From Devosia sp. Root635 (GTDB lineage: Bacteria; Pseudomonadota; Alphaproteobacteria; Rhizobiales; Devosiaceae): 64,000 nt of DNA. Positions within the stretch are counted from its first letter, which is position 1; each line of letters opens with the position of its first letter. The DNA lies in NCBI RefSeq assembly GCF_001427605.1, contig NZ_LMGZ01000012.1, forward strand, positions 125,071 to 189,070, written 5' to 3'. Below are positions 1 to 8,907 of the stretch, piece after piece. Position numbers and translations under genes: made by a program. The notes beneath the pieces were generated by a model. The model ran no database searches, had not been told where the DNA came from, and saw only the letters and a list, made by a program, of their open reading frames with translations.

Positions 1-1179
1 CCACCTGTCGCCGCCGCCTCCATCGCCCAGGTCCACAAGGCCCGGCTGAAACCTGCCGATGGCCTGCCGAAAACCGTTGCCGTGAAAATCCTCCGCCCCG
101 GTGTCGAAGCCCGGTTCATGGCCGATATCGAGAGCTTCTATGCCGCGGCGCGCCTCGCCGAAGGCTGGGTGAAATCCACCCGCCGGCTGCGCCCCACCGA
201 GGTCGTCGAAACCCTCGACCGCTCGGCCCGGCTCGAACTCGACCTGCGGCTCGAAGCCGCCGCCATTTCCGAAATGGTCGAGAATATCAAGGACGATACC
301 GGCTTCGTCATCCCCACCGTGAGCTGGGACCATGTCGCCCAGAACGTGCTGACCACGAGTTGGGTCGAGGGCATCCCCATTCGCGAGCATGCGGCGCTCG
401 ATGCGGCCGGGATCGACCGCAAGGCGCTGGCCGCCAAGCTGCTGCAGGGCTTCCTGCGCCATGCCATCCGCGACGGCTTCTTCCATGCCGACATGCACCC
501 GGGCAATCTCTTCGCCGATCCGAAGACCGGCGACGTCATCGCCGTCGATTTCGGCATTATGGGCCGCATCAACCGCAAGGAACGGCGCTTCCTCGCCGAT
601 ATCCTCTACGGCTTCATCACCCGCAATTATCGCCTGGTGGCCGAGCGGCATTTCGATATCGGCTATGTGCCCAAGGACCAGTCGGTCGATGACTTTGCCC
701 TGGCCATCCGCTCCATCGGCGAGCCGCTGCATGGCCGCACGGCTTCCGACATTTCCATGGCCAAGGTGCTGGGCCAGCTCTTTGCCATCACCGATCTCTT
801 TTCCATGCAGACCCGTCCCGAGCTGGTGCTGCTGCAAAAGTCCATGGTGCTGGTGGAAGGCGTCGCCCGCGCGCTCGATCCCGATCTCGATATCTGGACC
901 GTGGCCGAGCCGGTGGTCGGCGACTGGCTGCGCAAGGAAGCCGGGCCCCTGGGCCGCATCGAAGACCTCAAGGAGCATTTCAAGGTCATCGCAGAAGCCG
1001 CCGGCCGCCTGCCGGTCATTGCCGCGCAGGCCGAACTGGCTTTGGCCGACTACCATGCCGGCAAGCTGACGCCGCGCCGCGACGGCCTGCTGCGCTGGGC
1101 CCTGCTGGGGCTGATCGGGGTGACCGGGCTGGCCATGCTGGCTTTGCTCTATCGGCTGGTTACCATGCCGTCGTGGTAA
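1..1179 (+). CDS. ubiB: UbiB-family ubiquinone biosynthesis protein kinase-like ATPase (5' end outside window)
   Basis: The reading frame is open from base 1, so the gene starts upstream; the first in-frame ATG (82) is internal. Before it the frame reads AAASIAQVHKA, the UbiB hallmark that replaces the usual kinase P-loop. Later come a catalytic-loop-like HADMHPGN and a metal-binding VDFGIMG. The last ~25 residues are a hydrophobic segment (WALLGLIGVTGLAMLALLY), matching the C-terminal membrane anchor of UbiB. The family is an atypical kinase/ATPase needed for ubiquinone synthesis at the inner membrane. In many Hyphomicrobiales the next gene is coaBC then dut; here dut follows after 81 bp with no coaBC. 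Confidence 0.95.
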   Translation, partial: PPVAAASIAQVHKARLKPADGLPKTVAVKILRPGVEARFMADIESFYAAARLAEGWVKSTRRLRPTEVVETLDRSARLELDLRLEAAAISEMVENIKDDTGFVIPTVSWDHVAQNVLTTSWVEGIPIREHAALDAAGIDRKALAAKLLQGFLRHAIRDGFFHADMHPGNLFADPKTGDVIAVDFGIMGRINRKERRFLADILYGFITRNYRLVAERHFDIGYVPKDQSVDDFALAIRSIGEPLHGRTASDISMAKVLGQLFAITDLFSMQTRPELVLLQKSMVLVEGVARALDPDLDIWTVAEPVVGDWLRKEAGPLGRIEDLKEHFKVIAEAAGRLPVIAAQAELALADYHAGKLTPRRDGLLRWALLGLIGVTGLAMLALLYRLVTMPSW

Positions 1180-1260
1180 GCCGCTTGCCGATTCAAGGAC
1201 TTAACCCTAGATTGCCCGCCGCAATATTTAAATCCGTGCAGCGGTGGAGCGTCGCTACCG

Positions 1261-1719
1261 ATGAACGATCCTGTTTCGATCGACCTGGTCTGGCTCGCCC
1301 ATGGCCAAGGCCTGCCGTTGCCGCGCCAGCAGACGCCGGGTGCTGCCGGGCTCGACCTTGCCGCGGCGCTGGCGCCCGACCTGGTGGTGGAAATCGCCCC
1401 CGGCGCCGTGGCGATGATCCCCACCGGTCTCACAATCGCCCTGCCGCCCGGTTATGAAGCCCAGATTCGCCCCCGCTCGGGCCTCGCCGCCAGGCACGGC
1501 ATCACCGTGCTCAATTCCCCCGGTACGGTCGATGCGGACTATCGCGGCGAGATCAAGGTGCTGCTGATCAACCACGGCACAGCGCCCTTTGCGGTGCGCC
1601 GGGGCGAGCGCATCGCGCAGATGGTGGTGGCGCCGGTCAGCCGGGTCATATTCGAGGAACGGGAGGCGCTCGATGCAACCGAACGCGGCGAGGGTGGGCA
1701 TGGCTCGACGGGGCGCTAG
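1261..1719 (+). CDS. dut: dUTP diphosphatase
   Basis: A 152-residue trimeric-type dUTPase, which hydrolyses dUTP to dUMP and pyrophosphate, keeping uracil out of DNA and supplying the thymidylate precursor. All five family motifs are visible: PGAAGLDL (~26-33), RPRSGLA (~70-76), GTVDADYRG (~88-96, with the catalytic aspartate), [10 protein letters not shown] (~109-118) and the flexible C-terminal [10 protein letters not shown] that closes over the nucleotide. In motif 5 His takes the place of the usual aromatic Phe. Length is normal. The 3' end overlaps the DUF2259 gene by 20 bp, which suggests co-transcription. Confidence 0.97.
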   Translation: MNDPVSIDLVWLAHGQGLPLPRQQTPGAAGLDLAAALAPDLVVEIAPGAVAMIPTGLTIALPPGYEAQIRPRSGLAARHGITVLNSPGTVDADYRGEIKVLLINHGTAPFAVRRGERIAQMVVAPVSRVIFEEREALDATERGEGGHGSTGR

Positions 1720-2419
1720 TGTTTTCGCCATGCTGGCGCTGCTGGCCACCCCCGCTTTGGCCGGCGACCGGGCGCTGGTCGATATCATCGGCTATTCCGA
1801 GAGCGGGCAATATTTCGCCTTCGAGGAATTCGGCATCCAGGACGGCTCGGGCTTTGCCTATTCGAGCATCTATGTCGTCGATCTCAGCACCGATTCCTGG
1901 GTGGTCGGCACCCCGATCCGCGAGCAGGCCGATGACGAGGGCGTCACACTTGCCCAGATTCGGGCCGAGGCGCAGGTGCAGGCGGCTGCCGATATCGCGG
2001 GCTTCGGCATCGACGTGCCGGCCGAGTTCGCCGCCCTGATCGGCGACGGCGCGCCCGGCGCCGACGGACAGAGCCTGCGTTTCGGCGCGCCCGGCTACAA
2101 TCCCGGCGACGTCACCGGCGACTATGAGTTGCGCCTGCGCAGCTTTCCCACCACGGCGGCCGCGCCCTGCGCCGATTGGTTCTCGGTCGAGCCGCTGGGC
2201 TACGAACTTATGATCGCCAATATGGGCAGCGCGCGGCTGATCCACCGCGATGGCGCCCTGCCCCGGTCGCGCGGCTGCCCGGTGACCTATCGTCTCTATG
2301 GCGTGGTATTGCCCTTCAGTGCCGGCTCGATCAGCGATGCGGTGGCGCTGGTCTCGGTCTATCCGGGGGGCTTCGAAGGCCCCGACCGGCGCTTCATCGC
2401 GGTGCCGCTTGGCCTCTGA
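1700..2419 (+). CDS. DUF2259 domain-containing predicted secreted protein
   Basis: A 239-residue protein with a short basic start, a hydrophobic stretch ([15 protein letters not shown]) and a likely signal-peptidase site after ALAG, so it is probably periplasmic. The mature part opens with a conserved segment containing [15 protein letters not shown] and [13 protein letters not shown], recognisable as the DUF2259 family of alphaproteobacteria, whose function is unknown. The start at 1700 (MARRGASVF) lies inside dut; an in-frame ATG at 1673 is possible but adds residues before the signal peptide. The stop overlaps the start of the following ThiF-like gene. Confidence 0.8.
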   Translation: MARRGASVFAMLALLATPALAGDRALVDIIGYSESGQYFAFEEFGIQDGSGFAYSSIYVVDLSTDSWVVGTPIREQADDEGVTLAQIRAEAQVQAAADIAGFGIDVPAEFAALIGDGAPGADGQSLRFGAPGYNPGDVTGDYELRLRSFPTTAAAPCADWFSVEPLGYELMIANMGSARLIHRDGALPRSRGCPVTYRLYGVVLPFSAGSISDAVALVSVYPGGFEGPDRRFIAVPLGL

Positions 2420-3125
2420 CCCGCTCTCACCCGAGGAAACCCGCCGCTACGCCCGGCACCTGGTGCTCAAGGGCATGGGCGGGGCGGGCCAGCAGGCGCT
2501 GAAGCAGGCTCGCGTGCTGGTCGTGGGTGCCGGCGGGCTCGGCAGCCCGGTCATCGCCTATCTCGCCGGCGCCGGCATCGGTACGCTGGGCATCGTGGAC
2601 CACGACATGGTCTCGCTCAGCAATCTGCACCGCCAGGTGATCCACACCACCATCGGCGACAGCAAGGCCGAAAGCGCCGGGCGCTTCGCCCACGCGCTCA
2701 ACCCGCATGTGGCCGTAGCGATCCACACCGACCGCCTCGACATCACCAATGCCACGGCCGTCCTCACCGGCTACCACCTGGTCATCGATGGCACCGACAA
2801 TCTCGGCACCCGCCGCATCGTCGCCGCCACGTGCGAAGCCCTCGGTCTGCCGCTGGTCTCGGGCGCCGTCTCCATGTTCGACGGCCAGGTCACCGTCTTC
2901 GCCCCCAGCGGCCCGCGTTTTGCCGACCTCTACCCCGCCGAGGCCGACGACACTGACCTGCCCTCCTGCGAAGCCACAGGCATATTGGGCCCGCTCACCG
3001 GCGTCATCGGCACGCTGATGGCCATGGAAGCCATCAAGCTCATCGCCGGCATCGGCGAGCCGCTGGTGGGGAGAGTGCTGACTTATGACGGCAAGGGCGG
3101 GCGGTTTTCGGAGTTTTCGTATTGA
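2409..3125 (+). CDS. ThiF/MoeB/HesA-family adenylyltransferase (short form without zinc cysteines)
   Basis: A 238-residue E1-like enzyme that would adenylate the C-terminal Gly-Gly of a MoaD/ThiS-type sulfur carrier. Visible are the ATP-binding GAGGLGSP, the ThiF SNLHRQ segment, IDGTDN and the active-site region LPSCEATGILG. The start is taken as TTG at 2409, giving [18 protein letters not shown] as in the family; the first in-frame ATG falls inside the conserved N-terminus. The start overlaps the DUF2259 stop by 11 bp. MoeB normally has two CxxC pairs for zinc; here the first is replaced by a Cys-free RFADLYP segment and the protein ends before the second. Whether it serves molybdopterin or thiamine synthesis cannot be told from sequence. 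Confidence 0.85.
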   Translation: MASDPLSPEETRRYARHLVLKGMGGAGQQALKQARVLVVGAGGLGSPVIAYLAGAGIGTLGIVDHDMVSLSNLHRQVIHTTIGDSKAESAGRFAHALNPHVAVAIHTDRLDITNATAVLTGYHLVIDGTDNLGTRRIVAATCEALGLPLVSGAVSMFDGQVTVFAPSGPRFADLYPAEADDTDLPSCEATGILGPLTGVIGTLMAMEAIKLIAGIGEPLVGRVLTYDGKGGRFSEFSY

Positions 3126-3130
3126 AGTGC

Positions 3131-3256
3131 CACGCCCTCGTGGTTCGAGGGTCGCTGCGCTCCCGCCTCACCATGAGGGCTACTCCTGGCTCGGTGCTCC
3201 AGTAGCCCTCATGGTGAGGTGCGAGCTCTTCGCGAGCCTCGAACCACGAGGGCGTG
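3131..3256. repeat. Nested 126-bp palindrome between convergent genes
   Basis: Two perfect inverted-repeat pairs share one centre: outer arms of 20 bp (3131-3150 and 3237-3256, beginning CACGCCCTCG) and inner arms of 19 bp (3166-3184 and 3201-3219, CCTCACCATGAGGGCTACT) around a 16-nt loop. It fills the gap between the convergent 3' ends of the ThiF-like gene and fabB, so it may act as a bidirectional terminator. It looks like a dispersed intergenic repeat rather than a simple hairpin. Confidence 0.85.
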
Positions 3257-3259
3257 CCC

Positions 3260-4486
3260 CTACGCATCCGGATGCTTGAACACCAGCGCCGCATTGGTCC
3301 CGCCGAAGCCGAACGAATTGCTCAGCACCACGCCCAAATCCACGTCATCCCGGCGCTGCCGCAGGATCGGCATGTCCTCGAAAGCCGGGTCCAGCACCTC
3401 GATATTGGCGCTTTCGGCGATGAAGCGGTGCTTCATCATCAGGATGGAATAGATCGATTCATGCACGCCCGTCGCGCCCTGGCTATGGCCGGTCAGCGAC
3501 TTGGTGGCCGAGATGGGCGGGCATTTGTCCTCGTTGCCGAACAGGGCGCGGATGGCCTCGATCTCGCGCAGGTCGCCCACCGGGGTCGAGGTGGCATGCG
3601 GGTTGATGTAGTCGACCTTCTGTTTGACATTCTTCAGCGCCATGCGCATGCAGCGCTCGGCGCCCTCGCCCGAGGGCGCAACCATGTCGAGCCCGTCGGA
3701 GGTCGCGCCATAGCCGACCAGCTCGGCCCAGATTTTCGCACCGCGCGCCTTGGCATGCTCGTATTCTTCCAGCACCAGCACGCCGGCGCCGCCCGAAATG
3801 ACGAAGCCGTCGCGCGCCGCGTCATAGCAGCGGCTGGCCTTTGCCGGGGTGGCGTTGAAGTCTGAACTCATGGCGCCCATGGCGTCGAACAGGTCGGACA
3901 GCGTCCAGTCCAGGTCCTCGTGGCCGCCGGCGAAGACGATGTCCTGCTTGCCCAGCATGATCTGTTCCATGGCATTGCCGATGCAATGCTTGGACGTCGC
4001 ACAGGCGGCGGTGATGGTATAGTTGATGCCCTTGATGCCGAAGGGCGTCGCCAGCGTCGCCGAAGCCGTGGATCCCATGGCCTTGGGCACGGCCAGCGGC
4101 CCGATGCGCTTGGGGCTCATGTTCTTGCGGGTGATGTCGGCGGCCTCGACGATGGTGCGCGTGGAAGCGCCGCCCGAACCCATGACGATGCCCGTCATCG
4201 GGTTGGAAATGTCGCTCTCTTCCAGCCCGGCATCGGCAATGGCCTGCTGCATGGCCAGGTAGTTCCACGCGGCGCCCTTGCCCATGAAGCGGGTGACGCG
4301 GCGGTCGAGAATCTCGAACGGATCGAGGCCCGGATCGCCCTTGACCTGGCTGCGGAAACCCAGCTCGGCATAATCGGGGGCGGCGACAATACCCGGCTTG
4401 GCGGCGCGCAGGCTTGCGGTCACCTCGTCCAGCGAATTGCCGATCGAGGAAATGATACCCATGCCGGTTACGACAACTCGTCTCAT
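3260..4486 (-). CDS. fabB: Beta-ketoacyl-ACP synthase I
   Basis: A 408-residue condensing enzyme of type II fatty acid synthesis. It elongates acyl-ACP with malonyl-ACP and, in the FabA/FabB pathway, carries the unsaturated C10 intermediate forward. The Cys-His-His triad is present: Cys162 in AACATSKHC, His297 in [11 protein letters not shown] and His334 in [10 protein letters not shown], with the glycine-rich [10 protein letters not shown] near the C-terminus. The length matches FabB rather than FabF. It follows fabA in the same direction with an 87-bp gap; fabA-fabB beside irr is the usual Hyphomicrobiales order, but the fabI that commonly follows is not here. Confidence 0.97.
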   Translation of the reverse strand: MRRVVVTGMGIISSIGNSLDEVTASLRAAKPGIVAAPDYAELGFRSQVKGDPGLDPFEILDRRVTRFMGKGAAWNYLAMQQAIADAGLEESDISNPMTGIVMGSGGASTRTIVEAADITRKNMSPKRIGPLAVPKAMGSTASATLATPFGIKGINYTITAACATSKHCIGNAMEQIMLGKQDIVFAGGHEDLDWTLSDLFDAMGAMSSDFNATPAKASRCYDAARDGFVISGGAGVLVLEEYEHAKARGAKIWAELVGYGATSDGLDMVAPSGEGAERCMRMALKNVKQKVDYINPHATSTPVGDLREIEAIRALFGNEDKCPPISATKSLTGHSQGATGVHESIYSILMMKHRFIAESANIEVLDPAFEDMPILRQRRDDVDLGVVLSNSFGFGGTNAALVFKHPDA

Positions 4487-4573
4487 CGTGTCCTCGCTCT
4501 GTCGTCTTGCTCGGGCGCCCTTGGGGCCGGCGCCTCATTATAGGGTTCGGATCGGCGCAGCTTTAAGGCCGTT

Positions 4574-5104
4574 TCAGGCGACCTGTTCGGCCTTCATCTG
4601 GGCATCGGTAAACAGGCCAACGCGCAGGTTGGCTGCTTCATAGATGACCTTTCCGTCGGCCTTGACCCAGCCATCGGCGATGCCCAGGGTCAAGCGACCC
4701 TTCATCACGCGCTTGAGGTCGATGCCATATTCGACCAGTTTGACGTCATTGGTCACCTGGCCGGTGAACTTGATCTCGCCGCCCAAGGCGCGGCCCTTGC
4801 CTGGCTGGCCGATCCAGCCGAGGAAAAAGCCGGTCATCTGCCAGACGGCGTCGAGCCCCAGGCAGCCGGGCATGACCGGGTCGCCGATGAAATGGCATTT
4901 GAAGAACCACAGGTCCGGATTGACATCGAGCTCGGCCCGCACCTGGCCTTTGCCATAGGCGCCGCCGGTCTCGTCGATCTGCGTGATGCGATCGAACATC
5001 AGCATCGGCGGCGCGGGCAGGCGCGCGTCGCCCTGTCCGGGCAATTCGCCGCGCCCATGGGCCAGCAGTTCTTCTTTCCCAAATGCGTGCTGCCGTTCGG
5101 CCAT
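4574..5104 (-). CDS. fabA: 3-hydroxydecanoyl-ACP dehydratase/isomerase
   Basis: A 176-residue bifunctional enzyme that dehydrates 3-hydroxydecanoyl-ACP and isomerises trans-2- to cis-3-decenoyl-ACP, the branch point to unsaturated fatty acids. The active-site His71 and Asp85 lie in [17 protein letters not shown] and GLDAVWQ, as in E. coli FabA. It is the first gene of the fabA-fabB unit, divergent from irr across a 184-bp gap. No other start competes with ATG 5104. Confidence 0.97.
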   Translation of the reverse strand: MAERQHAFGKEELLAHGRGELPGQGDARLPAPPMLMFDRITQIDETGGAYGKGQVRAELDVNPDLWFFKCHFIGDPVMPGCLGLDAVWQMTGFFLGWIGQPGKGRALGGEIKFTGQVTNDVKLVEYGIDLKRVMKGRLTLGIADGWVKADGKVIYEAANLRVGLFTDAQMKAEQVA

Positions 5105-5177
5105 GCCTGAAACCCCGGTTAACCTTCAGTTTTGTCTCGTATAGACGCGCGGGAAGGGGGTCAAGTCGGCGGGTCTT

Positions 5178-5197
5178 GGCCATTGTGGGCAATGGCC
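5178..5197. promoter_or_regulatory. Perfect hairpin in the fabA/irr divergent promoter region
   Basis: GGCCATTG and CAATGGCC form a perfect 8-bp inverted repeat around a TGGG loop, about midway between the divergent fabA and irr starts. There is no T-run, so it does not look like a terminator. It could be an operator for either gene. No match to the Irr iron-control element was seen, so its role is open. Confidence 0.4.
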
Positions 5198-5288
5198 GGG
5201 CCTGCGGTGCCCCAGCCGCTTGTGTGAATTTCCTGCCATAGTTATAAGGAAGCCAGCAATTCCGGCCCTTCCGACGTTCAAGGACCCA

Positions 5289-5735
5289 ATGACCGATCGT
5301 ACCCAGACCGCCCGTTCCATGCCTTCGCGCAAGCCCTGCCTGACCGCGGTCCTGCGCATGGCCGGTCTTCGCCCGACCCGTCAGCGCGTGGCGCTTGCCG
5401 AGCTGCTGTTCGGCGGTCCGCACCGCCATGTCAGCGCCGAGCAGCTGCATGGCGAGGCCGCCGATGCCCGCGTCAACGTCTCGCTGGCCACTATCTACAA
5501 CACGCTGCACCAGTTCCACGAAGCCGGGCTCCTGCGCGAAGTGGCCGTCGACGCATCGCGCTCCTATTTCGATACCGATACGTCCGACCATCATCACTTC
5601 TACGTGGAAGACGAGCAGCGGATGATCGACATCCCCGCGTCCTCGGTCGAATTCGCCAGCCTGCCCGAAGCGCCCAAGGGCATGAAGGTCAGTCATGTCG
5701 ACGTGGTCATCCGCGTGCGCCGGGCCCAGGCGTAG
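5289..5735 (+). CDS. irr: Fur-family iron response regulator Irr
   Basis: A 148-residue Fur-superfamily repressor/activator that in Hyphomicrobiales senses iron through haem. The N-terminal winged helix shows LRPTRQRVALAELLF, HRHVSAEQLH and VSLATIYNTLHQF. The dimerisation/haem region has the His-rich SDHHHFYVED typical of Irr, while the C-terminal CxxC zinc pair of true Fur is missing. The GCPW haem-degradation motif of Bradyrhizobium Irr is also absent, as in many relatives. ATG 5289 (MTDRTQTARS) is chosen over an upstream TTG because it fits family length. It is divergent from fabA. Confidence 0.92.
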   Translation: MTDRTQTARSMPSRKPCLTAVLRMAGLRPTRQRVALAELLFGGPHRHVSAEQLHGEAADARVNVSLATIYNTLHQFHEAGLLREVAVDASRSYFDTDTSDHHHFYVEDEQRMIDIPASSVEFASLPEAPKGMKVSHVDVVIRVRRAQA

Positions 5736-5853
5736 GGCGCCATCCCCGCCTGTCCAGCCCCTCTTGCGGGCTAAATCGCCATCCGTGCCGGTGACAGGGG
5801 CGGCCGCATCGACCATATTGCGGGCCGGACGTAACCAGCGGCAAGGGTGGCCA

Positions 5854-6690
5854 ATGAGCCAAAAGGTCAATCTCAACGCCTATTTCGAGCGAATCGGCTT
5901 TGCCGGATCGATTGCCCCGACCTTGGCGACTCTCGAACTCATTCATGCCTTGCACCCGGCGGCGATCCCCTTTGAAAATCTCAATCCGCTGCTGGGCCTG
6001 CCGGTCAATCTCGACCTGCCGAGCCTTGAGAAAAAGCTGCTCGCCGACCGGCGTGGCGGCTATTGCTACGAGCATAACCTGCTGCTGATGGCGATGCTGG
6101 CCGATCTCGACTTCACCGTGCGGGGCCTGGCCGCGCGCGTGCTGTGGACCGATCCCACGGCCATCGACCGGCCGCCGACGCATATGCTGCTGGCCGTCGA
6201 AATCGGGGGCGCCACCTATATTGCCGATACCGGCTTTGGCGGGCTGACGCTGACCGCCCCGCTGCGGCTGAGGGCCGATAGCGAACAGGCCACGCCGCAC
6301 GAGACCTTCCGCCTCACCGGCGGCGAGCCGGCCTGGACGCTCGAGGCCCGGATCGGGGCGGACTGGCGGCCGCTCTACAGTTTCGACACCACCGAACAAA
6401 GCCTCGATGACTACGCCGCGAGCAACCTCACGCTCTCGACCGACCCGGCTTCCCCGTTCACCCGCGAGCTGCGCGTGGCGCTGTCGCCCAGTGGCAGGCG
6501 GCTCGCCCTGCGCAACAACCGCTTCACCACCCATAGTGCCGGCGAGCCCTCCGAAAGCCGGCTGCTGACCAGCGTTGCCGAAATGCGCGAGGTGCTTTCT
6601 GGCCCCTTCGGCATCCAGTTGCCGCCAGCCGACCTGCTCGATCCCCGGCTCGAAGCCATCCTGGCCGAAGCCGGCGCGGCCGAGGTCTAG
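5854..6690 (+). CDS. Arylamine N-acetyltransferase
   Basis: A 278-residue NAT-family enzyme that transfers acetyl from acetyl-CoA to arylamines, hydrazines or related acceptors. The catalytic triad is complete: Cys71 in RRGGYCYEHN, His110 in PPTHMLLAVE and Asp125 in IADTGFGG, at the spacing usual for the family. ATG 5854 gives the standard N-terminus (NLNAYFERIGF); a longer in-frame extension upstream has no similarity to NATs. It is followed 2 bp later by the OmdA-family gene, so the two are probably cotranscribed. The physiological substrate is unknown. Confidence 0.93.
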   Translation: MSQKVNLNAYFERIGFAGSIAPTLATLELIHALHPAAIPFENLNPLLGLPVNLDLPSLEKKLLADRRGGYCYEHNLLLMAMLADLDFTVRGLAARVLWTDPTAIDRPPTHMLLAVEIGGATYIADTGFGGLTLTAPLRLRADSEQATPHETFRLTGGEPAWTLEARIGADWRPLYSFDTTEQSLDDYAASNLTLSTDPASPFTRELRVALSPSGRRLALRNNRFTTHSAGEPSESRLLTSVAEMREVLSGPFGIQLPPADLLDPRLEAILAEAGAAEV

Positions 6691-6692
6691 CC

Positions 6693-7292
6693 ATGGCCCC
6701 GGTCTTCGTCGATCCGGCCAAGGTCCGGGAGTTTGCCAGCAAGGACGCCTTCTACGACTGGCTGGCGGAAAACCACGACAAGGAAGACGAGGTCTGGATT
6801 CGCATCTTCAAGAAGGCCAGCGGCAGGCCGACCATCACCCCGGTCGAAGCGATCGATGTCGTGTTGTGCTGGGGCTGGATCGACGCGATCAAGAAGGGCT
6901 GGGACGATGAGAGCTTCGTGCAGCGCTATACCCATCGCAAGCCCAAAAGCGCCTGGAGCGACGTCAACAAGGCCAATGTCGCCCGCCTGATCGAAGAAGG
7001 CAAAATGACCGGGCACGGTCTCAGCCATGTCGATCTCGCCAAGGCCGACGGCCGCTGGGACGCCTCCTACCGGACCACGATGGACCCGCCCCCGGACCTG
7101 CTGGCGGCGATCGAAGCCAGCCCGGCCGCCCTCGAATTCTACCGCACCCTGACCGCCCAGAACCGCTTCTCCCTGATCTTCCGCGTCATCAACCTCAAGA
7201 CCCCGGCCGCTCGCGCCCGGAAAATCGCCGGCTTCGTCGACATGCTGGAAAAGGGCGAGACCATCTATCCGCAGAAGACCAAGGCGCCATGA
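6693..7292 (+). CDS. YdeI/OmpD-associated (OmdA) family protein
   Basis: A 199-residue cytosolic protein. The N-terminal half holds the family core: FYDWLAENHDKEDEVWIRI, the conserved CWGWIDAIKKGW and RYTHRKPKSAWS. The C-terminal half ends in the helical NLKTPAARARKIAGFVDML seen in this family. Members are widespread and named for an association with outer-membrane and peptide-resistance phenotypes in enterics, but no biochemical activity is settled. It overlaps the next gene by 4 bp, in a chain of four tightly spaced genes (5854-8718). Confidence 0.85.
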   Translation: MAPVFVDPAKVREFASKDAFYDWLAENHDKEDEVWIRIFKKASGRPTITPVEAIDVVLCWGWIDAIKKGWDDESFVQRYTHRKPKSAWSDVNKANVARLIEEGKMTGHGLSHVDLAKADGRWDASYRTTMDPPPDLLAAIEASPAALEFYRTLTAQNRFSLIFRVINLKTPAARARKIAGFVDMLEKGETIYPQKTKAP

Positions 7293-7828
7293 CCACCTGG
7301 TTCGCCTTCCTGCGCGGCATCAATCTGGGCAAGCGACAGGTCAGGATGGCCGAGCTCAAGGCCTGCCTCGAAGCGGCCGGCTTTTCCGACATCAAGACCG
7401 TGGTGGCCAGCGGCAATGTCCGCCTTGCCGCCGAAGGCGATGCCGGGGCGATCAAGGCGAAGCTGGAAAAGGCCATCGCGGCGCAGTTCGGCTTCACGGT
7501 CGGGGTGGTGCTGCGCTCGGAGACCGAGCTGCGCGCCATGCTCGAAAAGCACCCTTTCGGCAACCTCGACCCCAAGGCCGACTGCCATCGCCATGTGCTG
7601 ATGTTCGACCAGGAGCTGCCCACCGGCATCACCATTGCCGACCAGCCCGGCCATACCGAAATTCTGCGCATCGACAGGCGCGACATCTACATTGCCGGTT
7701 ACCGCCAGCCCAACGGGCGCTATACCGAAGGTGTCGAGGCGGTGCTGAAGCCCCTCTATGCCAGGCTCGGCAAAGGTGTGCTCGATACGGCGCGCAACTG
7801 GAACACGATAGAAAAGATGCTCGCATGA
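7289..7828 (+). CDS. DUF1697 domain-containing protein
   Basis: A 179-residue protein opening with FLRGINLGKRQVRMAELKACL, followed by VVASGNVRL; both are signatures of DUF1697, a small conserved family of unknown function. The middle holds FGFTVGVVLRSETELRAM and the C-terminal part the conserved RNWNTIEKML. No signal peptide or membrane segment is evident. It overlaps both neighbours by 4 bp, so translational coupling is likely. Confidence 0.88.
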   Translation: MTTWFAFLRGINLGKRQVRMAELKACLEAAGFSDIKTVVASGNVRLAAEGDAGAIKAKLEKAIAAQFGFTVGVVLRSETELRAMLEKHPFGNLDPKADCHRHVLMFDQELPTGITIADQPGHTEILRIDRRDIYIAGYRQPNGRYTEGVEAVLKPLYARLGKGVLDTARNWNTIEKMLA

Positions 7829-8718
7829 TCACCGTCTTCGGCTCTACCAATCTCGACCAGATCGGCACCGTCAGCCGCCTGCCCAAGCCGGGCGAAACGG
7901 TGGCCGGCGGCACCTTCTCGATGGCGGCCGGCGGCAAGGGCGCCAATCAGGCGCTGGCGGCGCGGCGCGCCGGGGCGCCGGTGCGCCACGTCTCTGGCGT
8001 CGGCAAAGACAGCTTCGCCGATCTCGCCCTCGCCCTGCTCAAGGCCGATGGCGTCGATCTCTCGGCCGTGAAAGTGGTCGACGGCGCCACCGGCATCGCC
8101 ATGATCTTCGTCGACAGCCATGGCGAGAACGTCATCGCCATCCTGCCCGGCGCCAATGGCGCCATGACCGAAGCCGATGCCGATGCCGCGCTCAAGGGCG
8201 TCAACGGCGGCGTCATGCTGGTGCAGCAGGAAATCCCCCAGGCGGCGACCGAGCGGGCGCTGGACCTCGCGCGGGCCCAGGGCATCACCGCCATCCTCAA
8301 TACCGCGCCCTTCCTCGACAGCACCGCTGCCATCGCCCCCAAGGCCGCCATCCTGATCGCCAACGAAACCGAATTCGCCCTGCTATCCGGCCGTGGCATC
8401 GACCAGCTCGACGCCGCCATGGGCGACTGGGCACAACAGCACCGCCAGACCGTCATCGTGACGCTGGGCGGCGACGGCGCCCGCGCCGTCACCGCGGAGG
8501 GCCAGCGCATCGCCGTACCCGCCCTGCCGGTCAAGCCCATCGACACGGTCGGCGCCGGCGACACCTTCTGCGGCTACCTCGCCGCCGGCCTCGACGCGGG
8601 CCTCGATCTCGAAGCCGCCATGGCCCGCGCGGCCGTCGCCGCAAGCCTGGCATGTCTCAAGCCGGGAGCGCAGCCGGCGATACCGATGGCGGATGAGGTT
8701 GCGGCGCATCTGGGATAG
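7825..8718 (+). CDS. Ribokinase-type PfkB-family carbohydrate kinase
   Basis: A 297-residue PfkB sugar kinase. The N-terminal motif GGKGANQALAARRAG and the C-terminal ATP-site motif DTVGAGDTFCGYLAAGL (catalytic Asp in GAGD) are both intact, and NETEF is the ribokinase-type segment. The order and length match RbsK, phosphorylating ribose or a similar pentose at O5. It closes the four-gene run from 5854, while sugar importers begin about 2 kb downstream on the other strand. The true substrate could be ribose, deoxyribose or another sugar. Confidence 0.88.
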   Translation: MITVFGSTNLDQIGTVSRLPKPGETVAGGTFSMAAGGKGANQALAARRAGAPVRHVSGVGKDSFADLALALLKADGVDLSAVKVVDGATGIAMIFVDSHGENVIAILPGANGAMTEADADAALKGVNGGVMLVQQEIPQAATERALDLARAQGITAILNTAPFLDSTAAIAPKAAILIANETEFALLSGRGIDQLDAAMGDWAQQHRQTVIVTLGGDGARAVTAEGQRIAVPALPVKPIDTVGAGDTFCGYLAAGLDAGLDLEAAMARAAVAASLACLKPGAQPAIPMADEVAAHLG

Positions 8719-8907
8719 GGCAACCGGCGCTTGGTCAGATACGGTGCAGCGACCAGTTTGGGGTGGGAAACAGACAGTCCGCTTTCGTTCAGCCTTTTGA
8801 CAAAACGGACGCGGAGAGTGGGGTGCCGCGGGACAGAAGCAACCTGGTCTTCCGGCCCAAGCGCCTGAATACGCAGCCCTTACGGACTTCTGGCGCTCAG
8901 ACCTAGC

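Noticed and set aside
8719-8907. A small gene between the ribokinase and GntR
   Set aside because: No ORF with a ribosome site or family resemblance; looks like ordinary intergenic DNA between convergent genes.
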